From assembly GCA_017547585.1 (NCBI GenBank), contig JAFYPH010000056.1, positions 1 to 39,358 of the forward strand: a stretch of DNA of 39,358 nt, written 5' to 3'. The translations under genes were made by a program, and so were the position numbers. A model generated the notes under the pieces. It was not told the origin of the DNA, ran no database searches, and was given only the letters and a program-made list of their open reading frames with translations. This DNA comes from Bacteroidaceae bacterium (GTDB lineage: Bacteria; Bacteroidota; Bacteroidia; Bacteroidales; Bacteroidaceae). Position 1 is the first letter of the stretch. Each line of letters begins with the position of its first letter. Shown here piece by piece: positions 1 through 8,257 of the stretch.

Positions 1-39
1 ATCGTGATTCGCGTCCTTTTTGGTGTATTATATAGTCTG

Positions 40-1995
40 TTATTTTACATTCGCAGCATCGAGCAGCGACCAATCGGAGAGCTTGCGCAGCGTCTCGAGC
101 CTGAAGGCACCCGGCCACGCTACCAGCCAGTCGTTTATGCGCGACTTTCCGGGAAGGCCACCGAAGCCCCAGCGGCAGTTGAAGAATGCCTCATTCTGTC
201 CACCCACGGGACGCACGCGGCCGTTAATCTCGAGCGAGCCATCCGAAATAAGCTGACAGCCGTTCGTCCAGATGGCAAGAGCCTTCTCGCGCCATGCATC
301 GTTGCCTGTAAGCTCGGCCAGACGCAACCACTCACCCACCCAGAAGAGGGCGTAGACGTCAAGATGGTGGTGCTGCACCGACACTGATGTTGCGCCGAAG
401 GTATTGTAGCCGTAACGCTCGATGTCTGTGTCGCTGCTATAGTCGGCCTTGTAGTGCCACATCCAGGTAGAGAGGTAGTATGAAATGCGCTCGGCATTGT
501 CAATATACATTGAGTCGCCGGTAATGTCGAAGAGGTTGAGCGACGCACGCAGCAGAGGCATCGACGACTCTTTGTCTATGCACCATGTGTCGAGCGCGCC
601 GGCGGTTGTGTATCCGTTGTTCAGGAATTCATTATAATAGTAGTCGTAGGCCTTGCGAGCCGAATAGAGATACTCTTTGTCGGCAGTGAGGCTGTAGGCT
701 GTGAGCATGGGAGGAATCATAAAGGCGCCCACCGTTCCTTCGCGGTAGAGACACTCGCCCGACTCGTTCCATCCTTTGCCATAGACGCCCGAGGGTTGCT
801 GGTCGGCCTTCACAAAATTACAGATTCCGAGGGCAACATCCTTCACTCGCGCCACACGCTCGCGAAGGTTGCATTTTTCGAGAAGCGCGGCTGTCTCGAA
901 GAAATTATATGCGGCCGTTCCCATATTGCAGGCATCGGATACTATATTCTTCTTTTTCTTGAGGATATTATCGTAGCTCACCACATAAAAGCCATTCTCG
1001 CGCTGAAGCTCGGGAGCCGTCCATGTGTCGAGAGCCGCAAGAGCCTTGTCGCGCGACTCCTCGTCGCCCGTCTTCAGATAATCGGTGAGCAGGGTGTTTA
1101 TGAACGATGCATTCTGTCCGCACCACCCTATTTCGTATTTTATAAAGGTACGCTGTTTCCAGCCCTTCTCGCCGTCGGGCACAAGGCCGATGCTGAATCC
1201 TTTATATGTATCCTCTTCGGCCCAGAGTGACTCTTTTGCATATTTCACTCCATACTCCCACACCTTTTCGGGAGTAATCACCGAGGCATACTCTTTTGGG
1301 GCAAAGGCCCACGCCTTCTCCATAAAGAGTGCGAGGGGATTCTCGACGACGCTTTTGTCGGCAACGAATATATAGGCCTGGAGACTCTTTTTATCGCCCT
1401 TTTTCATGGAGATTTTCGTAGTATATTCCCCGCGGTAGACATTCTTGTCTACGTAGCTGAAGGGGCGCTCCTCTTCGGGCAGGATGAGCGAATGGGTGAC
1501 TGCGGCACTGTCGGGCATCATGCTGCACGAGAAGGCCTCGGCCTCGTTTGTGGGCTTCACGCCCCACACGGCAACGGCGAACTTTTCACCCTCGGAGAAT
1601 GTTGCTCCGGGAATGGGAGTGCGACGATAGGAGTATGTGTGCCACACTCCGTCGGTAGCGAACCCTTTGGGCTCTTTTCCGCGTCCCCAATGGTTGCCAT
1701 TGTAGCACACAGAGGGGATTATTGCCTGACTGCACTTGTGGGCGTGACGAAAATCGAAGGTCAGACGCACGGAGTCGATATTCTCGCGAGCAACGAAAGT
1801 TCTTGTTACCTTGATGATGTTGTCGTCGATTTTTTCAACTTTGTCACTGAATTTCACTCCCGCCTGAGGAGCAGACAAAAACTCGCCCACACTCTCTTTA
1901 CACAGATAGAGTCTGTCGCCCTTTACTGACAAATAAGAATTGTCGCAGCCAAAGATGACTGCGAGCAACGATACGATTAAAATAATGTTTTTCAT
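40..1995 (-). CDS. Lipoprotein with probable six-hairpin glycosidase-like domain
   Basis: The 651-residue product starts with a lipoprotein signal (hydrophobic stretch then VIFGC, Cys17 as the likely lipidated residue). Residues about 30-240 look like a beta-rich domain. From about 245 to the end there are repeated helical segments rich in W, Y and H (for example GWCGQN, VQHHHLDVYALFWVGEW), typical of (alpha/alpha) toroid glycosidases. I cannot assign a GH family or name catalytic residues. It is the last gene of a probable frr-rsgA operon (15-nt gap after rsgA), with no SusC/SusD genes nearby, so it is not in an obvious polysaccharide-utilisation locus. A role in glycan cleavage at the cell envelope is inference from the fold-like pattern only. 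Confidence 0.6.
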   Translation of the reverse strand: MKNIILIVSLLAVIFGCDNSYLSVKGDRLYLCKESVGEFLSAPQAGVKFSDKVEKIDDNIIKVTRTFVARENIDSVRLTFDFRHAHKCSQAIIPSVCYNGNHWGRGKEPKGFATDGVWHTYSYRRTPIPGATFSEGEKFAVAVWGVKPTNEAEAFSCSMMPDSAAVTHSLILPEEERPFSYVDKNVYRGEYTTKISMKKGDKKSLQAYIFVADKSVVENPLALFMEKAWAFAPKEYASVITPEKVWEYGVKYAKESLWAEEDTYKGFSIGLVPDGEKGWKQRTFIKYEIGWCGQNASFINTLLTDYLKTGDEESRDKALAALDTWTAPELQRENGFYVVSYDNILKKKKNIVSDACNMGTAAYNFFETAALLEKCNLRERVARVKDVALGICNFVKADQQPSGVYGKGWNESGECLYREGTVGAFMIPPMLTAYSLTADKEYLYSARKAYDYYYNEFLNNGYTTAGALDTWCIDKESSMPLLRASLNLFDITGDSMYIDNAERISYYLSTWMWHYKADYSSDTDIERYGYNTFGATSVSVQHHHLDVYALFWVGEWLRLAELTGNDAWREKALAIWTNGCQLISDGSLEINGRVRPVGGQNEAFFNCRWGFGGLPGKSRINDWLVAWPGAFRLETLRKLSDWSLLDAANVK

Positions 1996-2010
1996 GATAA
2001 GCTATGCTTT

Positions 2011-2940
2011 TTACTCCGATGCACGATACTTTCCCTCTTTCTTCTCCTCGATCATGCTAAGGTACGAAGAGTATCGCGAGAGTGCAATGTCGCCACGCTC
2101 GACAGCCGCAACCACTGCGCAGCCCGGCTCGTGTATGTGCGTGCAGTTTCCGAAACGGCACCCTTTGGAGCATTCAAAAATCTCTATAAAATAGTCGGCA
2201 ATCTCCTCGATCTCCATGTCGTAGGTGCCGAATCCCTTCACGCCCGGAGTGTCCACAAGGTAGCTGCCGGGCATAAGTTCGAACATTTCGGAGTATGTTG
2301 TTGTGTGCATACCCTTATTGTGTATCTTGGAAATTTCGCCTATGCGCGCGGCTGTCTCTGGCGACACGGCATTCACAAGGCTCGACTTTCCAACGCCCGA
2401 GTTTCCTGCGAGCAGCGACACGCGACCCTTCACAATCTCCTTGAGCTCTTCGATGCCCTGTCCGTCGGTTGCCACCGTACGCAGACAGCGGTAGCCTATC
2501 GACTCGTAGAGGGCGATGAGCGACTCCATTGAGGCAAGCTCGGCCTCGTTGTAGAGGTCGGCCTTGTTGAAGACAAGCACCACAGGCACGCGGTAGGCCT
2601 CGGCCGAGGCAAGGAAGCGATCGATGAAGGTGGTCGACGTTGCCGGATAGTTCACGGTGACCACAAGCAGGCAGACATCGACATTAGCCGCCAGAATGTG
2701 CGACTGCTTGGAGAGGTTCGATGCCTTGCGGACAATATAGTTGCGACGAGGAAGAATATCGCTTATATAAGCGGTATTATCCTCGCGCATTGATATTTTA
2801 ACATAGTCGCCCACAGCGACGGGGTTGGTGCTCTTGATATCCTTTAAGCGGAAATTGCCCTTTATGCGGCACTCCACCACTCCGCCGTCGGTCTTGACGC
2901 TATATATATTACCTGTATTTTTTACTACTAAGCCCTGCAC
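2011..2940 (-). CDS. rsgA: Ribosome small-subunit-dependent GTPase RsgA
   Basis: This 309-residue protein is a circularly permuted GTPase that acts in late maturation of the 30S subunit. The N-terminal OB-fold covers about residues 1-70. The GTPase motifs come in permuted order: VFNKADLY (G4), then GNSGVGKSS (G1, P-loop), then DTPG (G3). The C-terminus carries the zinc-binding knuckle (FECSKGC, then CTHIHEPGC). Length and order match the family. It starts 3 nt after the frr stop, so both ribosome-cycle factors are very likely co-transcribed, with the downstream lipoprotein following after 15 nt. Confidence 0.97.
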   Translation of the reverse strand: MQGLVVKNTGNIYSVKTDGGVVECRIKGNFRLKDIKSTNPVAVGDYVKISMREDNTAYISDILPRRNYIVRKASNLSKQSHILAANVDVCLLVVTVNYPATSTTFIDRFLASAEAYRVPVVLVFNKADLYNEAELASMESLIALYESIGYRCLRTVATDGQGIEELKEIVKGRVSLLAGNSGVGKSSLVNAVSPETAARIGEISKIHNKGMHTTTYSEMFELMPGSYLVDTPGVKGFGTYDMEIEEIADYFIEIFECSKGCRFGNCTHIHEPGCAVVAAVERGDIALSRYSSYLSMIEEKKEGKYRASE

Positions 2941-2943
2941 TTC

Positions 2944-3504
2944 TTACACTGTCATAATTTCCTTCTCTTTTGCAGCAAAGAGTTCTTCGGCCTTCTTGAT
3001 GTACTTGTCGTGAATTTTCTGCAAGCTCTCCTCGCCATCTTTCTCCATATCCTCGGGAAGACCGTCCTTGATAGCTTTCTTGAGAGTGTCGATGCCGTCG
3101 CGACGTGCGTTGCGGATACTGATCTTTGCAGTCTCCATCTCCTTTGCACACTGCTTCACAAGCTGCTGACGACGCTCACCTGTCAAGGGAGGAATAGCAA
3201 GAATGATAACCTCGCCGTTGTTCGCGGGCATAATACCTACGGGAGAGTCGATGATAGCCTTCTCGATGGCGCTGAACATGCTCTTGTCCCAAGGCTTGAT
3301 GTTGATTGTACGAAGGTCGGGAGTGGTGATTGTGGCAACATTATTGATGGGTACCTCAGAGCCGTAAGAGTTCACTCTCACACAATCGAGAATATGAACA
3401 TTGGCCTTACCGGCGCGTATATGAGAAAATTCGTCCTCGAGGTGCATTACTGCCATTTCCATCATCTCCTCGCAGTCATTCAAACAAGATTTTACGTCTA
3501 ACAT
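2944..3504 (-). CDS. frr: Ribosome recycling factor
   Basis: The 186-residue product splits post-termination ribosomes together with EF-G. The sequence shows the family hallmarks: the N-terminal helix with HIRAGKANVHILD, the central INNVATITTPDLRTI domain II, and the long C-terminal helix with ERRQQLVKQCAKEMETAKISIRNARRDG split over two turns. I chose the ATG at 3504 (MLDVKS) rather than the in-frame ATG at 3528 because it gives the normal family length. It is the first gene of the minus-strand group frr-rsgA-lipoprotein. A TATTTTTG motif at 3636-3629 is a candidate promoter, giving a GC-rich leader of about 115 nt. Confidence 0.97.
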   Translation of the reverse strand: MLDVKSCLNDCEEMMEMAVMHLEDEFSHIRAGKANVHILDCVRVNSYGSEVPINNVATITTPDLRTINIKPWDKSMFSAIEKAIIDSPVGIMPANNGEVIILAIPPLTGERRQQLVKQCAKEMETAKISIRNARRDGIDTLKKAIKDGLPEDMEKDGEESLQKIHDKYIKKAEELFAAKEKEIMTV

Positions 3505-3620
3505 GATATTTATTTTATGGTTATACAATTATCTGCAGAGCCGACAAGCGGAATCGCCACCCGCCAATCTCTGCAAGCGGAACTGCACCCCCGGGGCGCA
3601 GCCTGTTTTTTCACATTCTT

Positions 3621-3628
3621 TATATTTG
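3621..3628 (+). promoter_or_regulatory. Candidate -7 promoter motif, plus strand
   Basis: TATATTTG fits the Bacteroidota -7 consensus TAnnTTTG and points toward the DUF2007 gene, but no clear TTTG -33 element precedes it and the implied leader is about 200 nt. Weak support. Confidence 0.35.
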
Positions 3629-3636
3629 CAAAAATA
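3629..3636 (-). promoter_or_regulatory. Candidate -7 promoter motif for frr operon
   Basis: On the minus strand this reads TATTTTTG (TAnnTTTG). It abuts the opposite-strand motif at 3621-3628. No good -33 element is visible; assignment rests on the octamer and its place upstream of frr. Confidence 0.4.
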
Positions 3637-3820
3637 GTCATAAAGCGTAAAGATGCACGATGTTTAACTATTTTTAATAATTAAAAACAGGAGACACACT
3701 CCCTTTATAGCTCTTTTATCGCTAAATTCGCACAGACGCGGCACGCAGCTTCTTATTTTCGCGACACTCTCGCCCAAAGAAAAACAATCGGTCGCACACA
3801 TTGTTATTTAAGCAAAGAAA

Positions 3821-3827
3821 AGGAGGT
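3821..3827 (+). promoter_or_regulatory. Strong Shine-Dalgarno site
   Basis: AGGAGGT lies 5 nt before the ATG at 3833. A near-perfect anti-SD match is unusual here: I see no comparable site before the other genes in the window. It fixes the start of the DUF2007 gene. Confidence 0.75.
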
Positions 3828-3832
3828 AAATT

Positions 3833-4084
3833 ATGTCAGAAAGAGAATCGCAGCACAAATTGGTAAAGGTTTTTAGCGGTAGCCTGTGGCAGGCACAGAT
3901 TATACAAGGCCTGCTGGAGTCGAACCACATTGCAAGCATACTGGAGAACGACACGCTCTCGGCCGTGACATCGCCCTACGCGACACTGGGCGGAGAGGTG
4001 TGGGTACTCGTGTATCAGAGAGACAGAGAGTCGGCCCTAAAATTGATTTCTACAAACAAGTTGTCGTCGGTGCCATATAATTAA
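3833..4084 (+). CDS. DUF2007-type small protein
   Basis: The 83-residue soluble protein has the compact alpha-beta pattern of DUF2007 (putative signal-transducing protein): KVFSGSLWQAQIIQGLLE, then SILEND, a variable loop, and GGEVWVLVYQRDRESALKLI. The family resembles PII/ferredoxin-like folds, and its role is not established. No signal peptide or membrane segment is present. The gene stands alone on the plus strand, has a strong ribosome-binding site, and shares a downstream hairpin terminator with the converging rplS. The family call rests on the hydrophobic pattern and length. Confidence 0.75.
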   Translation: MSERESQHKLVKVFSGSLWQAQIIQGLLESNHIASILENDTLSAVTSPYATLGGEVWVLVYQRDRESALKLISTNKLSSVPYN

Positions 4085-4098
4085 CAGGTGCCACCAAT

Positions 4099-4139
4099 AA
4101 ACATAAAAAGCTGCCCTTGTGAGGCAGCTTTTTATGTTT
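4099..4139. terminator. Bidirectional intrinsic terminator
   Basis: A perfect 17-bp inverted repeat (4099-4115 with 4123-4139) and 7-nt loop. The stem ends in A-runs on one side and T-runs on the other, so it can end transcription of the DUF2007 gene (plus) and rplS (minus). Confidence 0.9.
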
Positions 4140-4152
4140 TGCGACAGAAGAA

Positions 4153-4503
4153 TTACTTCTTGATTTCTTTGATACGAGCTTTCTTACCTGTGAGTGCACG
4201 CAAGTAGTAAAGTTTAGCGCGACGAACACGACCGTACTTGTTAACAATGATGCTGTCGATTGCAGGTGAGTTCATGGGGAAGATACGCTCAACGCCTACA
4301 GTACCTGACATCTTACGTACTGTGAAACGCTTCTCATCGCCGTGACCGCAGATGCGGATAACTACACCACGATAGAGCTGGATACGCTCTTTTGTACCCT
4401 CGACAATTTTGTAAGCCACAGTGATTGTGTCACCGGGATTGAAGTTCAACTCACGTTTAACGTCTGTTGCAAATGCTTCTTTAGCAATTTTAAGTAAATC
4501 CAT
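4153..4503 (-). CDS. rplS: 50S ribosomal protein L19
   Basis: The 116-residue product is L19, which sits at the 30S-50S interface. Visible family features are [28 protein letters not shown], the [20 protein letters not shown] segment (shown here split by family knowledge, not length) and the basic C-terminus with RAKLYYLR and [11 protein letters not shown] chose ATG 4503 ([11 protein letters not shown]) over the upstream ATG at 4545 because it matches normal L19 length and starts with the expected helix. It is monocistronic: a promoter at 4590-4620 precedes it and a hairpin terminator follows. Confidence 0.97.
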   Translation of the reverse strand: MDLLKIAKEAFATDVKRELNFNPGDTITVAYKIVEGTKERIQLYRGVVIRICGHGDEKRFTVRKMSGTVGVERIFPMNSPAIDSIIVNKYGRVRRAKLYYLRALTGKKARIKEIKK

Positions 4504-4589
4504 TGTATTGGTATTAAAAAATTGTTTATCTCTCCAACGCAACATATCAAGTTACTCTTCCTTGACAGCGATTACGCCGAAAGCGGGTG

Positions 4590-4620
4590 CAAAGATAGAG
4601 AAAATTCCTTAAATAACAAG
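4590..4620 (-). promoter_or_regulatory. rplS promoter
   Basis: Minus strand reads CTTG (4620-4617), a 19-nt spacer, then TATCTTTG (4597-4590). This is a good match to the Bacteroidota TTTG / TAnnTTTG promoter and gives a leader of about 80 nt before rplS. Confidence 0.75.
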
Positions 4621-4644
4621 CGTATGAGCCATATTTATTTGCGT

Positions 4645-6279
4645 TTACTGTTTCTTTACCACAATCTTGCGCAGATTGTCATTGTTCCACAGACGCATAA
4701 TTTCGAGGAATTCCTTGTACTTGCTTGCGGGAATAACATTCATATTCAGCGAGATTAAGCGCTTGACAACAACGCTGCCACCATCGTTGACGATGGACAC
4801 AGAGAGGCTGCCGACAGAGTTTTTCACGCTCTTTTTCACATTTTTAGTTACCGACTGAACGCCATCGAGCTTAATTTTATATTCATACGTCTCGTTCACC
4901 TTATAGGGAATTTCAAAAGCCGCCGAACGCTCTTTGCTCAATTTGTTCAATCCCCAGCGATCCATGCTGCCCGACACAGGCAGAGGCAATTTATATATTG
5001 TATAGCCGCTATTCTCGTAGGGGGTAACCTCTTCGCTGAATTTCTCCTTGTTGTTGGCTGTGCGCGAGGGAGTAACAGTGTATTCTCCATTCACTACCGC
5101 CTTGCGGGGCGAGAGGGTAACATCGGCCGAGAATTCTATTTCTGTGTCCGAGGGAGACATTTCTATCTTGTTTCCGGCAAGGTCGTAGACTGAATAGTGC
5201 GACGACTGCCAGCGCAACGGCGATTCACCCACCTTGCGTACAGAATAGAAGACTCCGTCGCAGAGCACAAGGTATTCGGCTACGTTGCGCAGGCTCTTAA
5301 CCTCGACAGCAGCGGGGAAGGCCACCACCGTCTGTGCCTGAAGACCCTCGGCACGCATGAGTCGTGTCATTGCAAGAGCCTTTTCGGCCTCGGTGCCATA
5401 GGCTGTCTCCATCACTCGTTTGCACTGACGCACGCAGTTTGCAGTAAGATAGGGAGGCACCTTGCACGATGCGAGCCCCTGAACAATATATTTCTGCACA
5501 GCCTCGGCACGTTTTTTGTTATTGTCGGCACCGGCAAGATAGTTGCGCGGTGCACGACAGAGGTCGAGTGTCTGCACAGTGAGAGGCATCAGATTCTCGG
5601 CAAGAGCCGCAGCGGTTGTCGCCGAGAGACGGGGGACGCCGCCGTATCCGCAGGGAGTGTTCGCCTCGCCCTTGGCCGATTTTACATTATTGAATGTCCA
5701 CACGTATCGGCCGCCCTTAACCACAGGCTTCACGTTAGAGCCGTGGAGACTCCAGCGCAGAGAGACACCCTGGGGAACATTAACAATCACCTGATACTTT
5801 TCAATGTCCGCGCCCGCAACGCCGATAGTCTCTTCAATATCGAGAGAGCCCACTACCCCCGCCTCGGTGGCGATTGTGTAGTCGAGAAAGGCTGTCGCGC
5901 CAAGCTCGAGGCCCGTGTGGGTGATTACAAGCTCGGTCAGTTTATTGTAGTCGGGAGCCTTGGCCGCCATCGAAGGAAGCACGTAGTTGAAGGCATTCTG
6001 GGGAGTAACAATCACCGTTCCATCCTTCTGCACAGTGTAAGAGGTGTCGACCTTCACACTCTGATACTCGGAATTGTACACCACGAAAGTCTCGCCGAAG
6101 AGGCTGAAGAACGAGTGGTGGGTATTGTACTTGAGCACCTTGCTCACACGCTGGGTGATTCCGCCGTCGGGAGCAAGCGTATACTCGCTGACGATGCTTT
6201 TATATGTACCGTCGGCTGCGGCGAAAAGCTGCATGGCAAAAATCATTGCCACTATTATCATTATATTTCTTTTCATCAT
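4645..6279 (-). CDS. DUF3857 protein with inactivated transglutaminase-like domain
   Basis: The 544-residue protein has a signal peptide (residues 1-21, ending FAAAD). It has a DUF3857 domain at about 25-235, a degenerate transglutaminase-like segment at about 250-365, and a C-terminal beta-rich part. Aligning it by eye to its upstream paralogue at 6283-8244 puts Glu297 (YGTEAEKA) where that protein has Cys340 (CGVCKDKA). Glu335 falls in place of His379, and Arg348 in place of Asp395, so the catalytic triad is gone. Probably a periplasmic binding or partner protein, not an enzyme. It begins 3 nt after its paralogue's stop, so the two are co-transcribed. Function unknown. Confidence 0.8.
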   Translation of the reverse strand: MMKRNIMIIVAMIFAMQLFAAADGTYKSIVSEYTLAPDGGITQRVSKVLKYNTHHSFFSLFGETFVVYNSEYQSVKVDTSYTVQKDGTVIVTPQNAFNYVLPSMAAKAPDYNKLTELVITHTGLELGATAFLDYTIATEAGVVGSLDIEETIGVAGADIEKYQVIVNVPQGVSLRWSLHGSNVKPVVKGGRYVWTFNNVKSAKGEANTPCGYGGVPRLSATTAAALAENLMPLTVQTLDLCRAPRNYLAGADNNKKRAEAVQKYIVQGLASCKVPPYLTANCVRQCKRVMETAYGTEAEKALAMTRLMRAEGLQAQTVVAFPAAVEVKSLRNVAEYLVLCDGVFYSVRKVGESPLRWQSSHYSVYDLAGNKIEMSPSDTEIEFSADVTLSPRKAVVNGEYTVTPSRTANNKEKFSEEVTPYENSGYTIYKLPLPVSGSMDRWGLNKLSKERSAAFEIPYKVNETYEYKIKLDGVQSVTKNVKKSVKNSVGSLSVSIVNDGGSVVVKRLISLNMNVIPASKYKEFLEIMRLWNNDNLRKIVVKKQ

Positions 6280-6282
6280 CTT

Positions 6283-8244
6283 TTATCTTTTCTCGAATAC
6301 CAACATATTGTTTGCAATAGCCTTATAGGCATTCACTGCCTCGCGGAACTCGCCCCAATCGGCTGCCTCGTAGACGCGTTTGCCGAGCGAGATTTTGCGT
6401 TCGGCGCGCAGCTTGTTGCCCGTCTGCGAAAGGCTGCCCGAAGAGTGGGCCACACTACCCTCGGCCGAGGCTGTCGCAGCCTCTTGCACCATCTTGTAGC
6501 CTGCGGGAAGAGTCATCGTCTCTTTCATCTCCACGTAGCGCGAGCAACCATCCTTGAATGCATATTTGCGCTCTTTCACGCTTGTGTCGACGCGCAGGAA
6601 CGAGCATACGCCACTGTAAATATCGGTAAATACAAAGGGCTTGCACATAATCACTCCCTCGCCCACGGTTGCATAGGCGGGAATAGAGAATTTTATCTTC
6701 AGGCTGATGGGAGCCTTCTGATAATCTTTTGCATCCTTACACGAATAGCCTTCGAGCACTGCCTGCGGAGAGACTGCAAGCAGCTGGGCCTCGAGTGCAC
6801 GGTAGACTCTGTCGGCGTAGCCCTGAAGGAAGGGCGAGCGCACCGAGCCGTCCGACTGGCCCTCGGCGTTTACCACAAACTCGCCAGTGAGCGTGCCGTC
6901 GGCCGCGAGGGTGGTCTTTGCATCTATCTTAAGATAGTGGTTCATGGGGTCGGAAACGGGAGTGAGGCAGAGGTCGGAGCCTTCGGGGATTCCCGGCAGA
7001 TAGTTCTGCTGCTGTTCGGCACTCGACCAAAGTTCGCGCTTGAAGGGCACCCACGTGGGGTCGAGAGGCATATATGTGCCATCTTCGAGCTTCACCACTA
7101 CCACACAATGGTTGAAGTGGTCGGCGGGGATTGTCTCGATGCGCGAGCCGGCCATCGTCATTGCCGGGTAGGCCTCGAAGCCTGCCATGCGCAGCATGGA
7201 AATGAGCAGCGCAGCCTTGTCCTTACATACTCCGCAGCGGTCGGTGAAGTTCATCTTTGTATTGTGCAGCGTGTAGCCCTCGCCCTTGCCCATGGGGATT
7301 CCCGAGTAGCGCATATTGTCGGCTACCCAGTGGGTGAGGATAGAGATTTTCTCCATATTGTCTTTCACGCCCTTCAGAAGTTCGTCGACCTTTTTCTGTG
7401 CCTCGGGCAACGGCTCGAAGCTGCCGTAATCTTCGTTCACCTTATGGAACCACAATGATTTTTCCTCCCATTTTTCGGTCGAAGAGAGCATCAGCTTGGG
7501 TGCAACATCGTAGAGAGCAACCATATTGCGCTCGCTCTTGAACGGGAGAGCCATAGAGGTAGAGAATGTGAAGAGCTTGCGGCCATCGGCCTTGCGCACC
7601 GACGAACGGCACTCGCCCTGATAAAATTCATACTGCACGGGCTTGTTCTCGGGCACGCTCACGCTGTATATTTTGTTCACCGTGGGGTAATCGACCCAGA
7701 AGGGGACAATGTCGTAGAACTCGCCGCGCATGGGAGGCACGAAACGCTCGTCGTCATCGGCGGGAAGGTCGGCAAGCAGCGCATAGGTGAAGCCCTTCTT
7801 GGCGATTGTGTAGTCGATAATGTCGCCCGGCTGCAACGCTCCAAGCTCTATCATTATCTGACGCGCGCCCCAATAGATTGCGCGTGCGGGAGCCGCATAG
7901 TCGCAGGCCGACGATGCATCGACCTCGCGCACAGAGCCGTCGCTGCCGTAGATTGTAACTTTGTCGAAGCGGGCAGAGGCTGTCAGAGGGTCGTAGTCGT
8001 AGACAATCACACGGTGGGCCAATGCCCCGCTGTTATTCTGTATTCTTATCACTTTATGGATGGTGAAACTGCCCGAGCCGTTGTCGGTGACGCTGACGCC
8101 GACACTGTCGAGCAGCACAGCCGCAGCAGCCGCAGAGAAGGCCTTGTCGCTCTTGACCTTTTCGACAGCCGACGACCAAGCACCTTGCGCCGAGGCAGCA
8201 AAAGCCGTCAGAAGCGCAAATAGGAGAATCGCTGTTCTTTTCAT
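6283..8244 (-). CDS. DUF3857 and transglutaminase-like domain protein
   Basis: The 653-residue secreted protein has a signal peptide (cleavage near ASAQ, residue 20). A DUF3857 domain covers about residues 25-250 and a transglutaminase/papain-like domain about 285-405. The triad is intact: Cys340 in RCGVCKDKA, His379 in DHFNHC and Asp395 in YMPLDPT. A beta-rich C-terminal domain follows. Such proteins are common in Bacteroidota and act in the periplasm or at the surface as cysteine amidase/peptidase-like enzymes, with substrates unknown. The gene lies 13 nt after the nucleotidylyltransferase-kinase gene and just before an inactive paralogue, which suggests a paired function. Confidence 0.88.
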   Translation of the reverse strand: MKRTAILLFALLTAFAASAQGAWSSAVEKVKSDKAFSAAAAAVLLDSVGVSVTDNGSGSFTIHKVIRIQNNSGALAHRVIVYDYDPLTASARFDKVTIYGSDGSVREVDASSACDYAAPARAIYWGARQIMIELGALQPGDIIDYTIAKKGFTYALLADLPADDDERFVPPMRGEFYDIVPFWVDYPTVNKIYSVSVPENKPVQYEFYQGECRSSVRKADGRKLFTFSTSMALPFKSERNMVALYDVAPKLMLSSTEKWEEKSLWFHKVNEDYGSFEPLPEAQKKVDELLKGVKDNMEKISILTHWVADNMRYSGIPMGKGEGYTLHNTKMNFTDRCGVCKDKAALLISMLRMAGFEAYPAMTMAGSRIETIPADHFNHCVVVVKLEDGTYMPLDPTWVPFKRELWSSAEQQQNYLPGIPEGSDLCLTPVSDPMNHYLKIDAKTTLAADGTLTGEFVVNAEGQSDGSVRSPFLQGYADRVYRALEAQLLAVSPQAVLEGYSCKDAKDYQKAPISLKIKFSIPAYATVGEGVIMCKPFVFTDIYSGVCSFLRVDTSVKERKYAFKDGCSRYVEMKETMTLPAGYKMVQEAATASAEGSVAHSSGSLSQTGNKLRAERKISLGKRVYEAADWGEFREAVNAYKAIANNMLVFEKR

Positions 8245-8257
8245 TTTTTATCTTATA

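Larger units (their letters stand above)
3505..3832. other. Divergent intergenic region, frr / DUF2007 gene
   Basis: This 328-nt gap holds no convincing gene. The part next to frr (about 3536-3605) is GC-rich, with a 9-bp direct repeat CAAGCGGAA at 3545-3553 and 3574-3582 and complementary CTCTGC/GCAGAG segments. The rest is AT-rich. Two promoter-like octamers on opposite strands lie side by side at 3621-3636. Confidence 0.6.

Noticed and set aside
5197-7458. 753-codon plus-strand open frame opposite the two DUF3857 genes
   Set aside because: It is the complement of two clearly coding genes with signal peptides and domain motifs; the peptide is rich in His, Cys, Leu and Arg as expected for an antisense shadow of GC-rich codons.
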